Origin: Actinoplanes nipponensis
Lineage (GTDB): Bacteria; Actinomycetota; Actinomycetes; Mycobacteriales; Micromonosporaceae
Assembly: GCF_016862275.1 (NCBI RefSeq)
Contig: NZ_BOMQ01000077.1
Coordinates: 1 to 64,000 of the forward strand
Direction: 5' to 3'
DNA: 64,000 nt
The position numbers were made by a program, and so were the translations under genes. The notes beneath the pieces were generated by a model, which had not been told where the DNA came from, searched no databases, and saw only the letters and a list, made by a program, of their open reading frames with translations. Shown here piece after piece: positions 43,782 through 52,231 of the stretch (position 1 is the stretch's first letter; every line of letters begins with the position of its first letter).

Positions 43782-44561
43782 GTGCGGGCGCAGGACGACG
43801 AGCGATCAACCGGGCGGCACCGCGACCGGCAGGCGATGCCGTCGCCGGTGACCTTCGGCCTCAGCGTGACCGCCGTGCTCGCCCTGCTCGGCGCCGGCGC
43901 CGCCCTGCTGCCCGCCAGCTTCACCGGCTCCGGCACCGCCGCCGAGCTGCCCGAAGCCGCCGTCGCCGCCCTGGCCCCGGGTGCCGGTGGCGGGGCACCC
44001 GGCGCCGGGGTGGCGCGGCCGTCGGTCCCGCCGTCCGCCTCGCCGACCCCGTCCACCGCCGCGCCGGCGCCCAGCCGGACCGCCACCCGGAAGCCGGCCA
44101 CCCGCAAGCCGGCGCCCAGCCGGACGCCCACCCGCAAGCCGACGACCCGCACCCCCGCCGTCGGCCCGGGGCTGGCCGCCCAGGAGACCGAGGTCATCCG
44201 GCTGGTCAACGTCGAGCGGGACCGGGCCGGCTGCGGCGCGGTACGGCTGAACACCAAGCTGCGGACCGCCATCCGGCTGCACGTCCAGGAGCTGGGCACG
44301 CACGGCGACCTCTACATCAGTCACGTCAGCGACGACGGCCGGGACTTCGTCACCCGGGCCAGGCAGCAGGGCTACGACGACCCGGGCGGCGAGAACGTGG
44401 CCCGCGGCCAGCGCGACGCCGCTGACGTCATGACCAGCTGGATGAACAGCGAGGGGCACCGCGCCAACATCCTCAACTGCGACTTCAAGGCGCTAGGAGC
44501 GGGCGCGGTCAAGGGCGTGGACGGCACGATCGTGTGGGGCCAGCTTTTCGGGCGTTCTTGA
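43782..44561 (+). CDS. membrane-anchored or secreted CAP-domain protein
   Basis: A 259-residue exported protein. A charged N-terminus (about 22 residues) precedes one hydrophobic helix (TFGLSVTAVLALLGAGAALL), then a long Ala/Pro/Ser/Thr linker with repeats such as RKPATRKPAPSRTPTRKPTTR that can span the wall. The last 120 residues form a CAP domain with YISHVSDDG, GGENVARG and SEGHRANILN. GTG 43782 is supported by the adjacent GGAGG. It lies 132 nt before the Pel-like cluster and is a paralogue in domain type of the CAP protein at 25.1 kb. Confidence 0.9.
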   Translation: MRAQDDERSTGRHRDRQAMPSPVTFGLSVTAVLALLGAGAALLPASFTGSGTAAELPEAAVAALAPGAGGGAPGAGVARPSVPPSASPTPSTAAPAPSRTATRKPATRKPAPSRTPTRKPTTRTPAVGPGLAAQETEVIRLVNVERDRAGCGAVRLNTKLRTAIRLHVQELGTHGDLYISHVSDDGRDFVTRARQQGYDDPGGENVARGQRDAADVMTSWMNSEGHRANILNCDFKALGAGAVKGVDGTIVWGQLFGRS

Positions 44562-44693
44562 GCAAATTAGGCCAAAAAACAGACAAATAGTGTGCCAGCT
44601 TGTCGCCTAGGTGACAGAGTCCCGTTACTTTCCCCGGCTGTGTCGTTGCAGCCAACGTGATATCACCCCCGTCGCGTTCGTGGTGCTGACCGC

Positions 44694-46184
44694 ATGCGCA
44701 TCTGTCTGCTCACCGGGGGCGGCTACCCGTTCCGCCGGGACGCCCTCGGCGGCTGGTGCCGCACGCTCGTCGACGGCCTCGGCGGGTTCACCTTCGACCT
44801 GCTGACGGTCACCGACCGGGAGCCGGCCGGCGGGCCGGCGTACCCGCTGCCCGGCCACGTCGCGTCGGCCACGGCCGCCCCGCTGACCCGGGAGACCCGG
44901 CGGCGCGAGGCCGGCGACGACACCGCCACCGCCGCGGCCGCCCTGCTGTGCCGCGGCCTGCTCAGCGAGCCCGAGCCCCGAGCGGCCGACGACCTGTTCG
45001 CCCAGGGGCTGCTCGGGCTCTCCGTGCTGGCCGAGGCCGGCCACCCGCTGAACGCCGTACCGCTGACCGACGTGCTGCTCGACGCCTGGCGGACCGGCCG
45101 GACCGTGCCCAGCGAGGACCGGCTGCCCCGGCTGAGCCTGCGCGACGCCCGCACCGCCGCGACCCTGCTGCGCCACGCGGCGCGGGCGCTGTCCGTACCG
45201 GTGCCCGGGGTGGACCTGGTGCACTGCGTCGGCGGCACCACGCCGCTGCTGGCCGCCCTGGCCGGCCGCTGGCGGACCGGGATGCCGCTGCTGCTCACCG
45301 AGGCGAGGGCGCCGGTGGCCCGGCCCCGGGCCGGCGAGGAACGCCTCTCCCCCGCGGTCCGCACGGTGCTGCGCCGGTTCCGCAGGGCGGTGGCCCGCAC
45401 CGGGTACGCCGAGGCCGGCCTCATCGCGCCGTTGAGCGCCTACCACCACTCCTGGGCGCTCGGGCACGGCGCGGAGCCCGGCCGGCTGGTCCCGGTGCCG
45501 GCCGGCGTCGACCCGCTCGACTTCCCGTCCGCGCCCGAGGCGCGGACCCAGCCGGCCATCGTGTGGGCCGGCACCGGCGGGCCGGACAGCGGGCTCGTGG
45601 CCCTGCTGGAGGCGTTCGCGCTCGTTGCCGCCGCCGTGCCGGGAACGGTGCTGCACCTGGTCGGTGTCACCGCCGCGCACGAGGACCACTGCGCCGAGCA
45701 GGTCGAACGCACCGGGCTGGGCCGGGCGATCCGGCTGCACCCGCTGCCCGCCGGCCCGCGCACCCGGTACGCCTCCGGCCACCTCGTGGTGCACGTCCCC
45801 GGGCCCGCCGACCCGCCGTACCGGCTGATCGAGGCCATGATGTCCGGCCGGGCCGTGGTCGGGGTGGACGTGGGCCCGGTCGCCGAGACCCTCGGCGACG
45901 CGGGCACCCTGGTCGCCGCGGACGACCCGGCCGCCCTCGCCGAGGCCTGCGTCGGCCTGTTGCGGGCCCCGGCCCGCCGCCGGGCGCTCGGTGACGCGGC
46001 CCGCCGCCGGGCGCTGGCCTGCTACACCGCCGACCGGGTGGTCCGCGTCTACAGCGCGCTCTACACCGACCTGGCCGGGCCGCCGCCCGCGCCCTGCTAC
46101 GAGCTGGCCCTGGCCGTGCCCGCCCCGCGGGAAGCCCGGCCGGCCACCGTGCGTTGGCTCGCCCAGTCCGGGGAGGAGCGGTGA
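44694..46184 (+). CDS. PelF-like glycosyltransferase (DUF3492, family 4)
   Basis: A 496-residue GT4 transferase of the PelF/DUF3492 type. The N-terminal domain opens with MRICLLTGGGYPFRRDALGGWC, the position of the PelF family YPxxxGGxxxW motif, followed by a helical stretch and DLVHCVGGTTPLLAALAGRWR. The C-terminal half has SPAVRTVLRRF, LIAPLSAYH, VPAGVDPLDFP and the donor site YRLIEAMMSGRAVVGVDVGPVAETLG. PelF polymerises UDP-N-acetyl sugars for Pel exopolysaccharide. The early acidic PelF residues are replaced, so activity is likely but its sugar is not known. Overlaps the next gene by GTGA. Confidence 0.88.
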   Translation: MRICLLTGGGYPFRRDALGGWCRTLVDGLGGFTFDLLTVTDREPAGGPAYPLPGHVASATAAPLTRETRRREAGDDTATAAAALLCRGLLSEPEPRAADDLFAQGLLGLSVLAEAGHPLNAVPLTDVLLDAWRTGRTVPSEDRLPRLSLRDARTAATLLRHAARALSVPVPGVDLVHCVGGTTPLLAALAGRWRTGMPLLLTEARAPVARPRAGEERLSPAVRTVLRRFRRAVARTGYAEAGLIAPLSAYHHSWALGHGAEPGRLVPVPAGVDPLDFPSAPEARTQPAIVWAGTGGPDSGLVALLEAFALVAAAVPGTVLHLVGVTAAHEDHCAEQVERTGLGRAIRLHPLPAGPRTRYASGHLVVHVPGPADPPYRLIEAMMSGRAVVGVDVGPVAETLGDAGTLVAADDPAALAEACVGLLRAPARRRALGDAARRRALACYTADRVVRVYSALYTDLAGPPPAPCYELALAVPAPREARPATVRWLAQSGEER

Positions 46185-47362
46185 CCGGCCTCGCCGCGCT
46201 GCCCGGCGCCCGGCCGGCGCCCGCCCTGGGCGTCAAGCTGCTGCTGCGCTGCGCGCTCTACCTGGGACCGCTCGGCATGGCGATCGCCGCCGCCGGATTC
46301 CTCGGCCGCCTGCCCTGGCCGGTGCCCGCCGGCACGCTGGTGCTCGGTTGGAGCGCGGCGCAGATCCTCGCCCCGGCCGGCGCCGTCGTCGCGCGGCGCG
46401 GCGGCCCGGGCGCCGGGGTGCGGCTGGCCGGGCTCGGGTTCCTCGTCGCCGCCGCGCTGTGGTGCGCGTTCGTGCTGCTGGCGCCCGCCTCGGTCACCGG
46501 GCCGCGGCCGGCCCCGGCGATCACCGCCGGGGTGTGCGGGCTGGCCGGCCTGGCCACGATCACCGCCGCGCTGATCGGCCGCACCGAGGCGGCGGTCGTC
46601 CGCTGGAGCGTGCCGTGCTGGCTGCTCGCCGCGATCGCGGTCGCCGCGGCGACCGGCGACCCCTGGGCCGCCCGCGTGCCGGTGCCGGCGCTGCTTCCCC
46701 TGGCCCTCGCCGCGCCGGCCCTGCGCGCGTTCCGGCCCGCGTTCCGGCGCACGGCCACGCTCGTGCTGCGGGGCGACGACCTGCGCGGCGCCGTCGGCCG
46801 GGCCGTGCTGGGCGCGGGCCAGGCGGCCGGCGTGATCCTGCTCTGGCGGGCCGGCCCGCCCGCGGCGACGTCACCCGCCGCCCTGCCCTTGCTGGCCGCC
46901 GTGCCGCTGCTCGAGGCGCTGACCGGCTGGCACCGGCGGCAGGTCGAGAGCAGCCTCGACCTCGCCGAGAGCGGCGCCGAACACCGCGAGCACGTCGGCG
47001 GCGTCACCGCGGTGACGGTTGCCGCGCTGCTGCCGTCGCTGGCCGCCGGAATCGCGCTCGCCGTGGCCGCGTACCGGCTGCCCGGCGGGGCCGGGGGTGC
47101 GCGGGAGGGCGTGCTCGCGGTGGCCGGCGGGATCCTGCTCGGCGGCGTACTCGCCATCACCCTGCTGCTCGCCACCCGCGGCCGGACCGCCACGGCCGCC
47201 CTGCTGGCCGTCGCGCCGCCGCTGGCGGCGCTCGCCCCACCGCTGGTCCCGGCGCTGCCGCCGGGCCGGCTCCCCACCGTCGTCGCCATCCTGGCGGCGA
47301 CCCACCTCGTCGGACTGCTGACCGTCGCACACACCGCCGCAGACCCCCGGAGGACGTCGTGA
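46181..47362 (+). CDS. polytopic membrane protein, PelG-like position
   Basis: A 393-residue membrane protein with about 11 hydrophobic helices of Ala/Leu/Val-rich composition and very few charged loops; one central cytoplasmic stretch (WHRRQVESSLDLAESGAEHREH) is hydrophilic. In pel-type clusters the gene after pelF is pelG, a MATE/Wzx-like membrane protein; helix number and place agree, but sequence similarity is too low to see by eye, hence the cautious name. It begins at GTG 46181, coupled to the transferase, and ends in a GTGA overlap with the third gene. Confidence 0.75.
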   Translation: MTGLAALPGARPAPALGVKLLLRCALYLGPLGMAIAAAGFLGRLPWPVPAGTLVLGWSAAQILAPAGAVVARRGGPGAGVRLAGLGFLVAAALWCAFVLLAPASVTGPRPAPAITAGVCGLAGLATITAALIGRTEAAVVRWSVPCWLLAAIAVAAATGDPWAARVPVPALLPLALAAPALRAFRPAFRRTATLVLRGDDLRGAVGRAVLGAGQAAGVILLWRAGPPAATSPAALPLLAAVPLLEALTGWHRRQVESSLDLAESGAEHREHVGGVTAVTVAALLPSLAAGIALAVAAYRLPGGAGGAREGVLAVAGGILLGGVLAITLLLATRGRTATAALLAVAPPLAALAPPLVPALPPGRLPTVVAILAATHLVGLLTVAHTAADPRRTS

Positions 47363-47946
47363 AGACCCTGTTCCCCCCGTACGCCCAGCCCTCGCCCGAG
47401 CTGGCCCCCGACCGCGACACCTGGGTCGTGCAGGAACGGCCCGGCCGGCGCCGCTCCGCCCACCGCGTGCTCGGCCGCATCGACCTGGACTGGGGCGGGC
47501 GTTCCCTGGCCGACGTGCTGGCCGACGTCGACGAGTGGCGCAAGGACGGGGCGGAGGGGCTCTTCCTGGACCGGGCCCCCGCCGGTTCGGGCGGCGTCGG
47601 GCCGGTGGCGCTGACCGTCCGGCTCGCCGCGCGGCGCGGGCTGCACCGCATCGTGCTCAACCCCGGGGTGCCGACCCACCCGCTCTACCGCGAGCTGGGC
47701 GTGCGGATCTGCACCTTCGACGGGCCCTGGTCGGCCTATCAGGGCTGGGACGGCGACGGCGTACGGCCGGGCGACGGGCACCTGGTGCACGGCGTACCCA
47801 CCGAGCTGCTGACCGCGGCCCGGCGGCTGATGGGCCGCCGCGGGGCCGGCTTCGGGCTGGCCACCGACACCGGCCCGTACGTCAGCGCAGCGGCCGGCGG
47901 GGGCGCGGCTGGCACCGCGGGCAGCTGTAGGAGGAGCGGTTCATGA
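47359..47946 (+). CDS. spherulation-specific family 4 protein (shortened, GH114-like)
   Basis: A 195-residue protein resembling the second half of the spherulation-family-4/GH114 barrel: VLGRIDLDWGGRSLADVLADVD, GLFLDRAP, RIVLNPGVPTHPLYRELG and CTFDGPWSAYQGW follow each other as in the family, ending with LVHGVPTELL. The first barrel strands and any signal peptide are absent; instead about 40 Pro-rich residues precede. In pel systems the partner hydrolase PelA has this fold. GTG 47359 overlaps the upstream stop by 4 nt. Its last 65 bases are antisense to mutM, and the final 24 residues are Gly/Ala-rich and probably not structured. Confidence 0.72.
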   Translation: MKTLFPPYAQPSPELAPDRDTWVVQERPGRRRSAHRVLGRIDLDWGGRSLADVLADVDEWRKDGAEGLFLDRAPAGSGGVGPVALTVRLAARRGLHRIVLNPGVPTHPLYRELGVRICTFDGPWSAYQGWDGDGVRPGDGHLVHGVPTELLTAARRLMGRRGAGFGLATDTGPYVSAAAGGGAAGTAGSCRRSGS

Positions 47947-48736
47947 ACTGCTCCCGGCGCATGATCGTGCCGCACCGGTGGCAGGGCTGGCCCTCCCGCC
48001 CGTACGCGTTCAGCGACCGGTCGAAGTAGCCGCTCTCGCCGTTGACGTTCACGTAGAGCGCGTCGAAGGTGGTGCCGCCCGCGACGATCGCCTCGCCCAG
48101 CACGTCCCGGACGTGGGCGAGCAGCCGGCGCACCGCCGGCCGGCTCAGCGCGTCGGTGGGCCGGGCCCCGTGCAACTGGGCCCGCCACAGCGCCTCGTCG
48201 GCATAGATGTTGCCGACCCCGGAGATCAGGGTCTGGTCCAGCAGGGCCCGCTTGATCTCGGTGTGCTTGCCGCGCAGCCGCGCCACGAACAGCTCGTCGT
48301 CGAACTGCGGGTCGAGCGGGTCGCGGGCGATGTGCGCGATCTCGTCCGGCAGCTCGGCCCCGCCCTCGGAGACCGACAGCCCGCCGAAGGTGCGCTGGTC
48401 CACGAAGCGCAGCTGCGGGCCGTCGTCGGCGAAGGTGATCCGGACCCGCAGGTGCACCTCGTCCGCGGCGGTGGCCGGCTGCATCAGCAGCTGACCGCTC
48501 ATGCCCAGGTGCGCGATGATCGCGTCGCCGGAGTCCAGCGGGAGCCACAGGTACTTGCCGCGCCGGGCCACGTCGGTGACCGTCCGGTCCCGCAGGACGG
48601 CGGCGAAGTGCACGTCGCCGGGCACGTGGCGGCGGACGGCCCGCGGGTGGCGCACCTCGGCCGCGGCGATGCGCCGGCCGGTCACCCACTTGGCCAGCCC
48701 CTGGCGGACGGTCTCGACCTCGGGCAGCTCGGGCAC
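47882..48736 (-). CDS. mutM: formamidopyrimidine-DNA glycosylase (Fpg/MutM)
   Basis: A 284-residue bifunctional DNA glycosylase/AP lyase removing 8-oxoguanine and Fapy lesions. The catalytic N-terminus PELPEVETVRQGL follows the start (Pro2 and Glu3 as nucleophile and acid), the helix-two-turn-helix has GVGNIYADEALW, and the C-terminal zinc finger is CHRCGTIM...CPRC with the Arg-loop before it. GTG 48736 has GGAGG upstream. Its 3' end overlaps the convergent spherulation-type gene by 65 bp. Confidence 0.96.
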   Translation of the reverse strand: MPELPEVETVRQGLAKWVTGRRIAAAEVRHPRAVRRHVPGDVHFAAVLRDRTVTDVARRGKYLWLPLDSGDAIIAHLGMSGQLLMQPATAADEVHLRVRITFADDGPQLRFVDQRTFGGLSVSEGGAELPDEIAHIARDPLDPQFDDELFVARLRGKHTEIKRALLDQTLISGVGNIYADEALWRAQLHGARPTDALSRPAVRRLLAHVRDVLGEAIVAGGTTFDALYVNVNGESGYFDRSLNAYGREGQPCHRCGTIMRREQFMNRSSYSCPRCQPRPRRPLR

Positions 48737-48774
48737 GGTGGTCCTCCGTGGTCGCGGGTCGGGTGGTCGGGGGG

Positions 48775-49953
48775 TCAGATCGTGTAGGGCCAGACGGCGA
48801 CCAGGTAGGCGCCGTACCAGAGCCCGAAGGCCGCCCAGGCGGCGATCGCCAGCACCGCGACCCGGGGGCGGGCGCGGGCCGCGGCGACGACCGAGGGCAG
48901 CAGCGTCAAGAGTACGGGCAGCAGCAGCCGCGGCTTGGAGTGGTAGAAGCCGGCCTGCCCGTAGGCGAGCACCATCGCGACCAGCCCGTAGACGGCCAGC
49001 GGCAGCCAGGGCCGGCCGGCCAGCGCCACGCCGGCGGCGACCAGGGCGGCGAGCAGGATCAGCGCGACGCTCATCGGCACCCACCCCTCGCCGCGGGTCA
49101 GCGTGTCGCCGAGGAAGGTGACGGTGCTGGCGCCGAAGTCGAACGAGGTGCCCCAGCCGGCCGTCTGGATCCTGAACCAGGCGTCGGGGTCGCCGACCCG
49201 CCACGCCACCCAGCCCAGGTAGGCGGGCACCCCGGCCAGCGCGACGGCGGCCGCGGCCAGCGGCGGCCACTTGCGGCCGGGGTCGCGGCGGACCGCGAGC
49301 ACCGCCGCCACGGCCAGCCCCACCGCGGCGGCGGCGCCGGTCGGACGGGTCAGCGCGGCGCCCAGCCCGAGCAGCCCGGCCGCCCACCAAACCTGCCGGT
49401 GCGCGGCGACGAACATCCCGGCCACCAGGGCCAGGAACAGGCTCTCCGAGTACGCCATCGACAGCACCACCGACATCGGGGCGCTGCAACAGATCGCGAC
49501 CAGGGCCCAGCCGGCGCGGCGGCCGTACAGCGAGGTGCCCAGCAGGTGCAGGGCCACGGCCGCGCCGACCGACGCCAGCCAGCTCACGGTGATCGCGGCC
49601 GTGCCCGGGTCCAGCCCGATCCCGGACAGGGCCCGGATGAGCATCGGGTACAGCGGGAAGAACGCCAGCTCGTTGCCTTGCAGCGCGCCGTCCGGGGCGT
49701 ACGTGTAGCCGCTCGGGTAGCCCTCGGCGACCCGCAGGAACCAGCCGCCGTCCCAGATCAGCAGGTTGCCGCGCAGCCCGGCGGGCTCGTCGGTGCCGTG
49801 GTCCAGCCCGACCAGCAGCAGCAGCTGGACCAGGCGGGTCAGCGCCAGGATCCCGACCGCGACGCCGGCGCCGGACCAGCCCCCGGCCCGGTCCCACAGC
49901 CGCTCCCGGACCGAGGCCACCTCCGGGCCGGGTTCCCGCACGGTCACGCTCAC
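48775..49953 (-). CDS. PIG-V/Gpi18-like membrane mannosyltransferase
   Basis: A 392-residue integral membrane glycosyltransferase (GT-C type) of the Gpi18/PIG-V-related group. About 10 hydrophobic helices are visible, with the catalytic first loop containing WDGGWFLRVAEGYPSGY and a later FFPLYPMLIRAL, MAYSESLFLAL and SKPRLLLPVLL. The lipid-linked sugar donor is inferred from the family. It starts at GTG 49953, overlapping the rnc stop as GTGA, and ends 38 nt before mutM, so it belongs to the rsmD-to-mutM transcription unit. Confidence 0.88.
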   Translation of the reverse strand: MSVTVREPGPEVASVRERLWDRAGGWSGAGVAVGILALTRLVQLLLLVGLDHGTDEPAGLRGNLLIWDGGWFLRVAEGYPSGYTYAPDGALQGNELAFFPLYPMLIRALSGIGLDPGTAAITVSWLASVGAAVALHLLGTSLYGRRAGWALVAICCSAPMSVVLSMAYSESLFLALVAGMFVAAHRQVWWAAGLLGLGAALTRPTGAAAAVGLAVAAVLAVRRDPGRKWPPLAAAAVALAGVPAYLGWVAWRVGDPDAWFRIQTAGWGTSFDFGASTVTFLGDTLTRGEGWVPMSVALILLAALVAAGVALAGRPWLPLAVYGLVAMVLAYGQAGFYHSKPRLLLPVLLTLLPSVVAAARARPRVAVLAIAAWAAFGLWYGAYLVAVWPYTI

Positions 49954-50777
49954 CGCTCGGCGGCCTCGGGCAGCTCGGTGCGCCCGCCGTCGGGCTCGCT
50001 CGGCCCCTCGGGGAGCTCGGTGTGCCCGCCCCCGGCCACGGCCGGCGGCGGGGTCTCCGCCTCGGTGCGCTCGGTCAGGGTGCGCCAGGCCGCCGCGGCC
50101 GCGCGCTGCTCCGCCTGCTTCTTGCTGCGCCCGTCCTGGCCGCCGTAGCGCTCGCCGGCCACCACGACCCAGGCGGTGAAGGTCTTGGCGTGGTCCGGCC
50201 CGGCGTCGTCGATCACGTAGTCCGGCACGCCCAGGCCCAGCGCCGCGGTCAGCTCCTGCAGGCTGGTCTTCCAGTCCAGGGCGGCGCCGCGCCCGGCGGA
50301 CTCGGCCATCAGCGGGTCGAACAGCCGGTGGATCACCTCGCCGGCCACGTCCAGGCCGTGCTCGAGGTAGATCGCGCCGAGCAGCGCCTCCAGCGTGTCG
50401 GCGAGGATGCTGGCCTTGTCGCGCCCGCCGGTGGTCTCCTCGCCCTTTCCCAGCAGCAGGTGCGGGCCCAGGCCGTGCGGGCCGAGGGTACGGGCGACGT
50501 CGGCCAGCGCGTGCATGTTGACCACGCTGGCGCGCAGCTTGGCGAGCTGGCCCTCGGGCAGGTCCGGGTGGTTGTGGAAGAGCGCCGAGGTGATCACCAC
50601 GCCCAGCACGGAGTCGCCGAGGAACTCCAGGCGCTCGTTGGTCGGCAGGCCCCCGTTCTCGTACGCGTACGAGCGGTGGGTGAGCGCGCGTTCGAGCAGC
50701 CCGGGCTCGAACGGAATGCCGAACGCCTCCTCCAGTGGCTCGGTCGAGGGCCGCCGGCGCTTGTCGTTGATGCTCAT
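49950..50777 (-). CDS. rnc: ribonuclease III
   Basis: A 275-residue double-strand RNA endonuclease for rRNA precursor processing. The signature NERLEFLGDSVLGVVITSALF contains the metal-binding Glu/Asp; ILADTLEALLGAIYLEHG has the second pair, and the dsRNA-binding domain (DWKTSLQELTAALGLGVPDY to KKQAEQRAAAAAW) is complete. A Pro/Glu/Gly-rich C-terminal tail of about 40 residues repeats TELPEGPSEPDGGRTELPE-like units and is unusual. The ATG at 50777 overlaps the plsX stop (ATGA). Confidence 0.96.
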   Translation of the reverse strand: MSINDKRRRPSTEPLEEAFGIPFEPGLLERALTHRSYAYENGGLPTNERLEFLGDSVLGVVITSALFHNHPDLPEGQLAKLRASVVNMHALADVARTLGPHGLGPHLLLGKGEETTGGRDKASILADTLEALLGAIYLEHGLDVAGEVIHRLFDPLMAESAGRGAALDWKTSLQELTAALGLGVPDYVIDDAGPDHAKTFTAWVVVAGERYGGQDGRSKKQAEQRAAAAAWRTLTERTEAETPPPAVAGGGHTELPEGPSEPDGGRTELPEAAER

Positions 50778-52042
50778 GAACCACCTCTGGGGTCTTCGTG
50801 CGCTGCGGGGCCCGGATGCCCCACCGGGAACTGGATCAGGTCGGCGATGACCGGCACCGCGGCGCGCCGGTGCAGGCCGGCGGCGAGGCCGATGCCGGCG
50901 GCGATGTCCTCGCCGGTGGCGGCGCCGTGACACACCACGACGGTGCCGCCGACGCCGAGCAGGATGGCCGCGCGGGGCGGCACGTCGCGGCCCGGGGGCC
51001 GGATCAGCGCGTACGCCGTCTCCAGGCCCTTGAGCAGCACGTTGCCGGTGAAACCGTCGGTCACCACGACGTCGGCGGCGGCGCCGGTCACCACGTCGCT
51101 GCCCTCGACGAGGCCGCAGTAGCGCCCGCCGGCGGGCAGGTCGAGCGCCGCCAGCATGCCCGGCACGGCGCGGCGGAGCCGATCGCCCTTGCCGCGCTCG
51201 GTGCCGATGGTGAGCAGTCCTACGCGGGGCGCGGCGAGCCCGTGCACGACGGCGGCGTACGCGGCGCCGAGCCGGGCGTGCACGGCGAGGGTCTGCTCGT
51301 CGGGATCGACGGAGGAGCCGACGTCGAGCAGGACCAGGCGGCCGGCGACCGTGGGCAGCACGGCGGCGAGCGCGGGACGGCGGACACCGGGCCAGCGGCC
51401 GAGCCCGAGGGCGGCGGAGGTGACGGTGGCGCCGGTGTTGCCGGCGGAGACGACGGCGTCGGCGAAGCCCTGGGCGACGGCCAGCACGGCCGTGCGGACG
51501 CCGGACTCGACGCGGCTGAGCTCCTGGCCGGGGCGGGCGGCGCGGCTGACCGCACGGTCCGGGCGGAGGGTGTGACCGACGGCACGGTCGGCGCGGTCGC
51601 CACCGCCGCCCCGGTCGTCGCGGCCGGCTGAGTCGGCCCGGTTATCGCGGCGGGCTGAGTCGGCCCGGTTGCTGGGGCCGGCGGGGTGGTCGTTGCCGCG
51701 ATTCGGTGCGGCCGGGTCGGGCTCGGCCGGGCCGGCCGGGGCCGCGATCGTGCTCACCCGGTGGTGCTCGGCCGGGTCGAGGGCGCGCAGAAGCGCGTCG
51801 GCAGCCTCAGGGGGGCCGACGAGAAGCAGCTGAAGGGCCGGATCGGCCTGGCAGGCGCGCAGAGCGCCGTCAACCACGACGGCGGGAGCATGGTCCCCGC
51901 CGAGGAGGTCGACGGCGATCCGCGCGATGCCCGGCTCCGGCCCAGCCCCGGCCGAGGTGACTCGGCCGGACTGTTCCGAAGCCCGGGCACCGGACGTTCG
52001 CCGCCGCTCAGGTGCGACCCGCCCGGTGATCGGGCGTGTCAC
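50774..52042 (-). CDS. plsX: phosphate acyltransferase PlsX with unusual low-complexity insertion
   Basis: A 422-residue enzyme that makes acyl-phosphate from acyl-ACP for phospholipid synthesis. Core motifs are present: IAVDLLGGDHAP near residues 42-53, VVSAGNTGATVTSA near 198-211, LLDVGSSVDPDEQ and VVTDGFTGNVLLKGLE. The protein is longer than usual PlsX (about 330-350): about 40 extra residues at the N-terminus and an insertion at about 101-153 of repeated NRADSARRD-like units. No internal start exists near the core, so GTG 52042, 10 nt after rpmF, is the best start. Order rpmF-plsX-rnc is standard. Confidence 0.92.
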   Translation of the reverse strand: MTRPITGRVAPERRRTSGARASEQSGRVTSAGAGPEPGIARIAVDLLGGDHAPAVVVDGALRACQADPALQLLLVGPPEAADALLRALDPAEHHRVSTIAAPAGPAEPDPAAPNRGNDHPAGPSNRADSARRDNRADSAGRDDRGGGGDRADRAVGHTLRPDRAVSRAARPGQELSRVESGVRTAVLAVAQGFADAVVSAGNTGATVTSAALGLGRWPGVRRPALAAVLPTVAGRLVLLDVGSSVDPDEQTLAVHARLGAAYAAVVHGLAAPRVGLLTIGTERGKGDRLRRAVPGMLAALDLPAGGRYCGLVEGSDVVTGAAADVVVTDGFTGNVLLKGLETAYALIRPPGRDVPPRAAILLGVGGTVVVCHGAATGEDIAAGIGLAAGLHRRAAVPVIADLIQFPVGHPGPAAHEDPRGGS

Positions 52043-52052
52043 TCGGTGGTGC

Positions 52053-52226
52053 TCAGACCTCGAGGACCTGACGGCCGTTGTAGGTGCCGCAGACCGAGCA
52101 GGCGGTGTGCGGCAGCTTCGGCGACTTGCACTGGGGGCAGGCCACGGTCGAGACCGCGGTCGCCTTCCAGTTCGCCCGGCGGGACCGGGTGTTGCTGCGC
52201 GACATCTTGCGCTTGGGGACGGCCAC
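52053..52226 (-). CDS. rpmF: 50S ribosomal protein L32
   Basis: A 57-residue zinc-ribbon ribosomal protein. It starts AVPKRKMSRSNTRSRRANWK and contains two Cys pairs (CPQC and CSVC), so it is the zinc-binding form. GTG 52226 has GAGGAG about 9 nt upstream, and it follows the DUF177 gene by 5 nt, with which it is co-transcribed in most bacteria. Confidence 0.97.
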   Translation of the reverse strand: MAVPKRKMSRSNTRSRRANWKATAVSTVACPQCKSPKLPHTACSVCGTYNGRQVLEV

Positions 52227-52231
52227 GGTAC

